Below, piece by piece: positions 56,563-64,000 of a stretch of DNA of 64,000 nt. The notes under the pieces were generated by a model that saw only the letters and a list, made by a program, of their open reading frames with translations, was not told where the DNA came from and did no database searches. A program made the translations under genes and the position numbers. Within the stretch, counting starts at the first letter, position 1. Each line of letters begins with the position of its first letter. The stretch is from Corbicula japonica. Taxonomy: Eukaryota; Mollusca; Bivalvia; Venerida; Cyrenidae. Location of the stretch: NCBI GenBank assembly GCA_038501625.1, contig JAZAYU010000015.1:9012991-9076990 (forward strand), written 5' to 3'.

Positions 56563-57490
56563 TAAAATTGAAAATTATTTAACGAAGAGGGAAAAACGCC
56601 CCGACAATAAATAAATTTGGGTTTGTAGGCATTTTGAGAGTTCAAACGTAAAATGATTCTTTTCAAAAGATTTGTTTCTTTTTACTTATTCTAAATTTAG
56701 ATCTATGTTTGTTTAACCAACGGGTAAATTTTGAATAACCGGGACCAGGTAATTAAAAAAGTTATAGTACATCTTTCGTTGCCCTATTACTTACCTTTGA
56801 AGGTAAAGTAATTGCTCAAGACCTATATAATTTATTTATGTGAACTGTATTGTAGTTGCATTTTATTTACTTCTATATGACTTGTTTTGTTTGTTAAGGC
56901 TACACTTTCTTGAAAAAGGACACCATTTTCTGACTGTCGGTCAAAATAATGAGTCTGATGTCTTCTGTAGGTGTTAGAGGAAATGATCCATAAACATTCA
57001 CTTATATTCTTATTGTTATCAGAGTAATTGCTAATAAACATTTCACTTAGATTCTTATTGTGTCCTGTAAGAACTCGTATCCCCTTGGGAAATCATGGCA
57101 GGCCATTTATTTATTAGACACAGTCCAATTTAGTTATTAAGGAAACGGAAACTCAATCAATTAATTTAGTAAATATATGTATTTCTTTTCCCGTGGTGAT
57201 TGTTGTAAACAAATAACTTTAATCACTGACTGAAAAAATCTATTTTTTTCAGAGAAATAATTTTTAAAAAGAAAAAAGATACAAAAAAAAAAGAATAATT
57301 CAATAACATATTGTCTACGCTTTTATCAATTGATCATTATTCAGAAATAAAAACAATTTAGACGTCATATATAGTGTATAAAAGCAGTGTGTTTATGTTT
57401 TATAAACACACCATTCAGGTCGCAAAAGAAACTTTGCGGTTGCCTTAAGATGTAAGCCATACACAGTTCTCGATAAAAACACCACAAATA
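56563..57490. other. no gene recognised
   Basis: AT-rich single-copy-looking DNA. The first 60 bp continue the paralogy with the window's end (GGCTTAAAAT). A TATATA-like motif followed by a run of short repeats lies at 57,365-57,400, but no coding frame accompanies it. Confidence 0.4.
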
Positions 57491-57780
57491 CACAGTGCGT
57501 AGTAGGTTAGCAACCGCACCACCTCAACAGCACCAGTATCACGGTGCCGTAGTAGGTTAACATCCGCGCCACCGCAACACTACCATTAACACAGTGCCGT
57601 AGTAGGTTGCATCCGCGCCACCGCAACACTATCATTATTACAGTGCCGTAGTGGGTAACTAACCGCGCAACCGCAAAACTACCATTATCACAGTGCCGTA
57701 GTGGGTAACTAACCGCGCAACCGCAACACTACCATTATTACAGTGCCGTAGTAGGTACCCAACCGCGCAATCGCAACACC
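57491..57780. repeat. about 49-50-bp minisatellite, six units
   Basis: Units begin near 57493, 57543, 57594, 57643, 57693 and 57743 with GTGCCGTAGTAGGT or GTGCCGTAGTGGGT and contain 'ccgcgc(c)aaccgcaacact'. They are GC-richer than the surroundings. There are no spacers. No relation to the 50-bp array at 13721 is seen. Confidence 0.75.
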
Positions 57781-59701
57781 CTGCCTTTCCTACCCTTAAT
57801 GAAACGATGCGCAAGTTTTGACTTCACACGTTATGATCATAATGTGGCGATGAAAGTAATGCCGTTTGTATAACTTAGAACTGGCATTCTTCTCGAGTTA
57901 TTTCCCCATGACGGTTGCCGTGAAATGGTAGAATCTGCAGCAGACTCATTAACTTGAACGTTAATGAATAGAATATTCGGTGATATGATGGTGGACATTA
58001 TCGTCCGACATTTACGGCATCTCTCAAATGAAAAGATGGTTAAGGTATATACTCAGGGGACCTGAGTTATTGAATTAGTCTGTCCACGGAATGGGAAGAC
58101 CATTAAGTGAAGTTGTTAATGCCGTATTTAGTGAAAATGCACTCTGAAAATAATGTGCATCCATCACTTCATAAGAGATGTTTCCAGAATATGTAATCTT
58201 CAATAGTGTATTGCAAAGACGCGATAAGAATTAAACCTTTGTCAAACAACTCCATATGTAATGACGCCACCAAATGTATCACAAATGTAATAAATTCAGG
58301 TCGACTTAAAGGTAATAACATTGTAAGTGATAAGTGTAACAAATGATTTTGGCTCTGTCAAACTCAAAATTTTGGCTGCATAAAAAGCCTGATAAGACTG
58401 TAGGTTAATTGCGAATACCAGACTAATTTGTCATTCCGAATGGTTTCAGTTTTATCACTGTAAAGCTAACTCATAAGTGGCCTCTTTCTGATGACGGTCA
58501 TTTAACTTTTTGACACGAAGAGATCTGCACTGCATATTATTTTTTATACAAAGCAGACCTTTTGTGAACAAATTTTTTAAAGAATTTCTAACGTCAATTT
58601 TTCTCTGTTTAAGACACATTTCAAAACTTATTTCCATGTAGTATTTAGTTGAATTCCCGTACTGTGTCAATTCAACAAATAAAAGCATTTCACGAGTTTG
58701 CATGCAAGACAGTCAAAACTTCTTTTTTACTGCATTGTATTAAAAAGTTTACGATTCGTTTCTTTGTATGTTCACAGTGACTTGTTAAACTCTGTAAGCT
58801 GTTGTAAGGAACGTGTTGGCCACATTTTTATGGTAGCTTATGTGTTTTGATGTGAAGGTTGTGCAATCGCACAATTAAGATGATTGATAGACAGAAAGAT
58901 AATCTATGATATACCCTACACACCTTTTATCGGTTACATGTATCAATATCTTTAAAAATAAATGCAAACAAGCTCATTGTAATGCGCCATAAATTTTGAT
59001 TAGAAATTGTCTTGTCTTACCCTTATGTGAAATACGTACCTACGCCGGATTCCAAGAAAAGCAGGCTTTGTGACTACTTCCAATGATCAGGTTTTACCAT
59101 GATATTCAATTCCAAATTTTCTGTAGATATGTAAGTTTATAATATTTTGGAAATACCGGGTAAGAGAAATTAAAATTTATTGAAATATAATAAACAAAAA
59201 CACTGTGACGTACAAACATTTTCTGACATCATTATTGACATAATTTGGCCTGTTTTGTTTTAATTAGACTTACATAATCAGTATATATAAACTTGAACTA
59301 AAGTCAGAATATTTTAAATTACGTCGTCACATGTTTAATGTGTTATAAAATCCTAATAATTATATGCTTTTCCTGCGAGCTTGTCTTCATTGCTGTCTAA
59401 AACACTGATGACCGATAGATATCAACGATAACCGTTCTATCTATTAAAGCATTTTTACCTTCACATTTAAAGCACAACCGTTACCGTAAAACTCTGGCCA
59501 GCAGTTTTCTTACAACAGCCTTTAAAGTTAAACTAGCCACTGGGAATTAACAATGGAACAAATAATGTTTTTGCAATGACTCTAGACTAGAAAACATATA
59601 AATGCACTTAACCTCTCGAAAAACTTTCGAGGTATTTCAGAGCTGGGATGTTCTTAATTACTCAACGATGTTTTGGTTTTTCTTCTTGATAAAAACACAC
59701 A
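57781..59701. other. no gene recognised
   Basis: AT-rich DNA without convincing coding frames on either strand. The frames seen are short and lack homology. It lies beyond the 3' end of C4-like copy 6. The SINE pair and degenerate terminal-codon copies found beyond the other C4-like genes are absent here. Confidence 0.45.
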
Positions 59702-62700
59702 CTACTTCGAACATACAGCACACGTAAGTTCACGACCATTAACGTAAGGTGGGCAACGAAGTGATCCACAACGGGCCTCCATGAAATAGAATAATTTGCC
59801 ATTGTTGTCCGCTTCACCGCCATCTAATACCTCTGGCTCACCGTCAAGACATACGAAATCCGTGGCGTAATGGCCGTGGTAGCCCCCAGTGAGATACCCT
59901 TGGTACTCCAACGTCCAGCCTTCATGACACCGATTTCTAGCGGGGACCATCACAATACTGCTTCGCCGTGTGTGACATACACAGCAGGGTACATCTCGGT
60001 TTCCAATTCTTTTCCCGAAAAAGTTATTAATTTTTCTTTCATGCAAACCTAGCTCATACTCTGCTCCCCAAACCGTTCCCCCTGTCTGCTCTGCATCTTC
60101 ATAGACATTCCACAAAGGATCTTCCGGTAAACACAGGTAACTTGAAGCACCTCCACTTTCCGTGTAATGTGACCCTCCGGCGTAACCTTTATATACCAGC
60201 TCAGTCATATTCCCAGGGCACGTTGTCCTTCCCCATCTGATATAAGTCGCTCCTGATCCATCCAGTATCTTAGAGTCACCCGTTTTCGTTATTTTTCTTT
60301 GAAATTCGTTTCTCTGTAACTTCTCTTCTGAAATTTGAATCCTCGGATATAATGAAAGTGCGTTTTGAAAAACAGAAAATGCGATTTGCAATAATTTCTT
60401 ATCCATTTTTCCCTTTTTTTGATATATATCTCAAGTGAGGTGAAATTCAAATGGATAAGTAAAACACAACTTCTCCACAAAGCCCATGCCCTGTTTAATT
60501 TGCCTACTTGTGACTATATCTGATCCATAAACTTATAAGAAGATAAAGTTTTGTACAAAATATGACCGTCTAAGTGTCTCTTAAAAATTTTAAAACATGC
60601 GTATCGGTATCATAAGTTAACTTAATTCAGAAAAACCTTTTGCAAATTTTATCACCGATACGGAAATTTAATTAAAAATAAAACTGCATTTTAAAATCAC
60701 TGCCGAAACAATGTATTTATCAAAGAGTGCTTTTGAGATTTGATTACAAATTTAAGAAAATAATTTGCAATATTTCCACGTTATTAATAAATAAACATCT
60801 AAATTTGATAAGGTATTTTTTCTAAAACTGTCCAAGTAAATTTAAACGCTGGTCTTCATTTTTATATTGTACAGTACATGTATATCACTGTTTTCGTGAA
60901 ATTCAAATATGAAGACGTTTGGTACATTGTTTTTATGTTGGAGAATACTGTATTTTATATTGTATTTAATCATTTCTTCAAAATATACAACTTTGTTATG
61001 TTAACTTAAAATTGCACTAGTTTGCTTATACTACCCTCATATTAAAAAAATATTATAATCCAGAATCCTTTTTGGAAAAATGTGCTTGAAAGCTGGCACA
61101 TCTTCTGTGAAAATATGCCAATAGAAACCCTTGATAATGTACTATTCTCACTATTATGGTATAATATAAATTTTGTAAACAAACAACTATTTTATAGAAA
61201 CTGGTATTCGAAAAATGTTACTTATATTATCGACTTAATAGATGAAAACGGTAAATTTTACGATTTCATGCGATTAAAAAATACATATCAAATCCAAGGT
61301 ACATTCTTGGATTTCCAGAGACTTAATGAAAATATACCAATCGAATGGAAATCTTTAAATCAACGCTATTAATATTCAGAATATCAAATACAATGTTAAT
61401 CTTAACCCATATTTAAAGGTGTTGTTAAAAAATAGCGGATGTAAATTGTATTATAATATCATAAATAAAGAAAGTACTATAATTGTGCCTGAAAAATTTA
61501 ACCGTATGTTTGCATACCAAATTAATGAAGCTGACTATAAATCATATTGTTCTGCAACCAAAACAATTCAAGAAATAAAGTTGAGAGATTTTCAGATAAA
61601 GATAAATAACTCTATTCTGGTGACGAAAAGTTTCTTACATAAAATTAACAGAGCCGACAACGACCGTTGTGCGTATTATAACCATGAACCCGAAACTATA
61701 AATCCTTTGTTTTTACAATGTCGAAAATCGAAATATCCAACGCTTTACACTTGACGTACAGAACTGGTTACGAAATGATTGTGATTATAATTTATCATTT
61801 TTAGCAAAGGATTTCATATTTTCATACGACAGAGGTAACAAAACTGTGAGTTTTGTATATTTGCTTATAAAATATTTCATTTATAAGACTAAATTTAAAG
61901 GCGATAATACAACTGCTGGATTCAAAGTGTATTTGAAACAAAACTTCTTTAAAAAAAGTTCATTGCAAAAGTAAAATTCTCAACAAGAGCAATTTGAGGA
62001 ATTTGATTAGTTATTACAAAAAACTTTAAGGCTTGGTCTATTTAAATACCTGTTTCCCCGCCGCAATTCTGAGGTTCTTCATGTATGGAAAAATTGTTTT
62101 ATAATCAAATTTAAATAAAATTATATTCCAAAATCACCACAAGTATCTTTGAAACAAAACCAAACAAATTTTCAGCCTAAAAATATACAGCATATCGTAC
62201 GGTACATTCGGTGCCCATACATTTTTGTTTAATTTCGTTTTCTTTTATGTTACATAAAAATCGTTTCTAGCCAGAATTTAACTCACGATTCTACATCTAA
62301 AAATACCGTATTTATGATAATGAAACATGTAACGCCATAATTTATGTCTTGTACATATCTGTAATCTACATTATAAGATGTTGATATATGTCGATTTAAT
62401 AATAAATGGGGTCACCCGTAACAGGGGCACGAAACGAAACAAAATATTTTAAGCACGCTTTAAAATTATTCATCATAGTGTATGTTACAAGTGAAAAAGA
62501 GTTGATTATGTTTTTTTCGGTTAAATTCCCAGTCAAAGATATATATTGAATAGAAAATTTCAAAGCATGATGATTGTTAAGTATATAATCGTGTTTTTAA
62601 CATTATTATTGAAAGATATAGCCCATCAAAATATTCATGAAGATAGCTGAGATAAAGGTATTACACGCTTTTAATTGTGGAAAGTTATTTATTCTTTTAA

Positions 62701-63085
62701 TTTTGGAAAGGTATATATTTTCCAAACTTTTCATATTCGTCTCCGTTTAAGGATTTGGTAGTTCAAAACTTCATTTTTTTGAAAATTCAAAGATAACTAT
62801 GTTCAGTTATTTTTAATAAATATAAATAATGTTGGTTATTGTTCGATTCTTAATTAAAAGAAACGTTTACGCACCTTCAAGGCTATTTTCCAAAGTCCGA
62901 ATCACACTGATTTGTTCTTCAATCTTTTCTTTCATTCTGTTCTGTTCCATCTCCAGCATGAGCATTTTCTGTAGCATTTTATGATCATAGTCAAACCGTG
63001 ATGTACAAACTGGTTCATTGTCATCCAACGATAAAACCGGTTTTTGAACCAGACCTATAACTAAGAACAGATTTACTGCGTGCAT
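59702..63085 (-). CDS. short-chain collagen C4-like secreted protein, diverged copy 6
   Basis: Exons 62875-63085 and 59702-60327 on the minus strand give 278 residues; the intron is 2,547 bp (GTGCGT donor, AAATTTCAG acceptor, phase 1). Exon 1 is almost the same as in the other copies (MHAVNLFLVIG, then the coiled coil ending SLEG). The start of exon 2 is quite different (EEKLQRNEFQRKITKTG, about residues 71-90). The C-terminal domain is clearly related but the most diverged (for example GAEYELGLHERKINNFFGKR), and keeps the Cys pattern, the NMT sequon and CAVCSK. This copy carries no array-type 3' repeats, so it may be the older founder or a separately evolving paralogue. The intron holds a LINE fragment on the opposite strand. 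Confidence 0.8.
61079..61975 (+). mobile_element. LINE fragment, 3' part of a reverse-transcriptase ORF, in the copy 6 intron
   Basis: The frame 61082-61372 reads like the region after the reverse transcriptase domain: LFSLLWYNINFVNKQLFYRN, then IIDLIDENGKFYDFMRLKN, then IQGTFLDFQRLNENIP. After frame breaks it continues at 61419-61754 with a worn zinc-knuckle-like motif (CAYYNHEPETINPLFLQC, where one Cys is Tyr). It goes on at about 61,759-61,975 with KDFIFSYDRGNKTVSFVYLL and a stop. It is truncated and shifted, so inactive. It resembles L1/Tx1-type bivalve LINEs; the clade is not certain. Confidence 0.7.
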
Positions 63086-64000
63086 CTTGCGGCGGTTTAA
63101 AACGATGTCTAGTTTTTGAATGAATATCAAACGGTAAGTCGTCTGGATATATTTGCTGGAATACATATGTTTTTACATATGTTTTCTAAGATTTCCTTCT
63201 CTTTTTTCACAGTAACTCTGTTGTTTCTAAACATAAGGCAGATAAAATCTGTTTTACCTTTAGACATTTCAAACACAAGACTTGAATTGTTTATTGCTTA
63301 TTATTGTTTATTAGAGATGTTATTTTAATGTGAACAGACCGAGGTACGTGAAAATCTTTAAATCTACTCGCGAAAGCCCGCAAAAAAGCTTTCATTATGT
63401 TTACTGGGAAGAAAGAAACAACTCTTTGCTTTGTTAGCTTTCCTACCGAATATAAATTAAGTTGTATTTTTATATTATTCATTTTGTTATTTTTATCAGC
63501 GACTTTTAGCAGTTACACACGTTTCAGGGCTGAATGTTATAAAACTGGGATTGGAAACCAGTCTCAAATCTCCAGCTACTGATTACTCGTTGCCATTTCG
63601 GACAATTAGATGCTTGAGATTTTAAACTGGTCTCCATTGTCAGTTTAATGATCTTGGTCATCGGATTATTATATAAAATAATTGGAAATGAATGAAATGG
63701 TATCTCGTTCTGGACAATAAAAAAACAAATTTTCTTGCATATGACCTGGATTAATTCCAAAACCAATTTATAATTAAATGTTAGAGGAAATTTCGGGAGA
63801 TGTAATGCATTACTCAAGAAAATCTTCAAAGGCTTGGAAAAATAAGAATTTTCAATATAAAACATCATTGCAATGATTAATTTCATTTGCAGAATTTAGA
63901 ATGGATTTCGAAATGTTACTAAGGTTTCATGAAATGTAATCATCAACATTTTAATTCAAAAGATTGCTGCCGGCTTAAAATATGTGAAAAAGGATAAAAA
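63086..64000. other. upstream of C4-like copy 6, with a segment paralogous to 54,060-55,150
   Basis: The first 350 bp correspond to the region upstream of the other C4-like first exons. From about 63,535 the sequence follows 54,160 onward: a worn CCAAT palindrome (63553-63635), then AAATGTTAGAGGAAATTTCGG and ACTAAGGTTTCATGAAATG, ending in GCCGGCTTAAAAT, the empty site of the 1.4-kb element. No gene is seen. Confidence 0.55.
63553..63635. repeat. palindromic CCAAT element, copy 5 (worn)
   Basis: GGAAACCAGTCTCAAATCTC opens the left arm and TGCTTGAGATTTTAAACTGG closes the right. The CCAAT words in the middle are mutated. Confidence 0.5.

Noticed and set aside
57365..57420. A promoter at a TATATA-like motif near 57,366
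   Set aside because: No coding frame or conserved sequence follows it.

Overview
The window is eukaryotic nuclear DNA, AT-rich, with spliced genes, AATAAA polyadenylation signals, non-LTR retroelement pieces, tRNA-derived short repeats and many palindromic DNA elements. The proteins (short-chain collagen C4-like, a ZIP metal transporter and small secreted Cys-rich peptides) and the dispersed repeats point to a mollusc, most likely a bivalve. The species cannot be named from the sequence alone.

The backbone is a degenerate tandem array of one three-gene cassette with a unit of roughly 10-14 kb. In + strand order each unit holds a pair of tRNA-like repeats, a two-exon short-chain collagen C4-like gene on the minus strand, a single-exon ZIP transporter on the plus strand, and a three-exon gene for an 83-residue secreted Cys/His-rich peptide on the minus strand. 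Unit 1 covers about 1-13,000, unit 2 about 13,000-23,600 and unit 3 about 23,600-32,570. Unit 4 (about 38,620-44,900) has lost its C4-like gene. Unit 5 (about 45,000-52,000) has a deleted C4-like gene, no ZIP, a Cys-rich copy without a start codon, and an orphan first exon. A diverged but intact C4-like gene lies at 59,702-63,085.

The three families have aged differently. C4-like copies at 400, 14,623, 24,440 and 59,702 are intact, with matching splice phases. Four of five Cys-rich copies are intact and almost identical in the coding exon. All four ZIP copies are broken, the last by one in-frame TGA only.

Foreign blocks interrupt the array. The last three coding exons of TRRAP (the C-terminal FATC end) with a 3' UTR minisatellite and a LINE fragment separate units 3 and 4. 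A 2.4-kb Tc1/mariner-like foldback element fills the intron of C4-like copy 1. A 1.06-kb insertion carrying a fossil ORF sits in an intron of Cys-rich copy 2. A pearl/Helitron-like element lies at 10,889-11,470. Retroelement tails lie at 11,900 and 52,662. A 1.4-kb terminal-inverted-repeat element lies at 55,154, and its empty paralogous site is at the window's end. An exactly phased 50-bp minisatellite (18 units) has grown from the last coding bases of C4-like copy 2.

The C4-like protein and the Cys-rich peptide both look secreted, and the transporter family moves zinc across membranes. A joint role in extracellular metal handling is possible because the peptide is rich in Cys and His, but this is inference.
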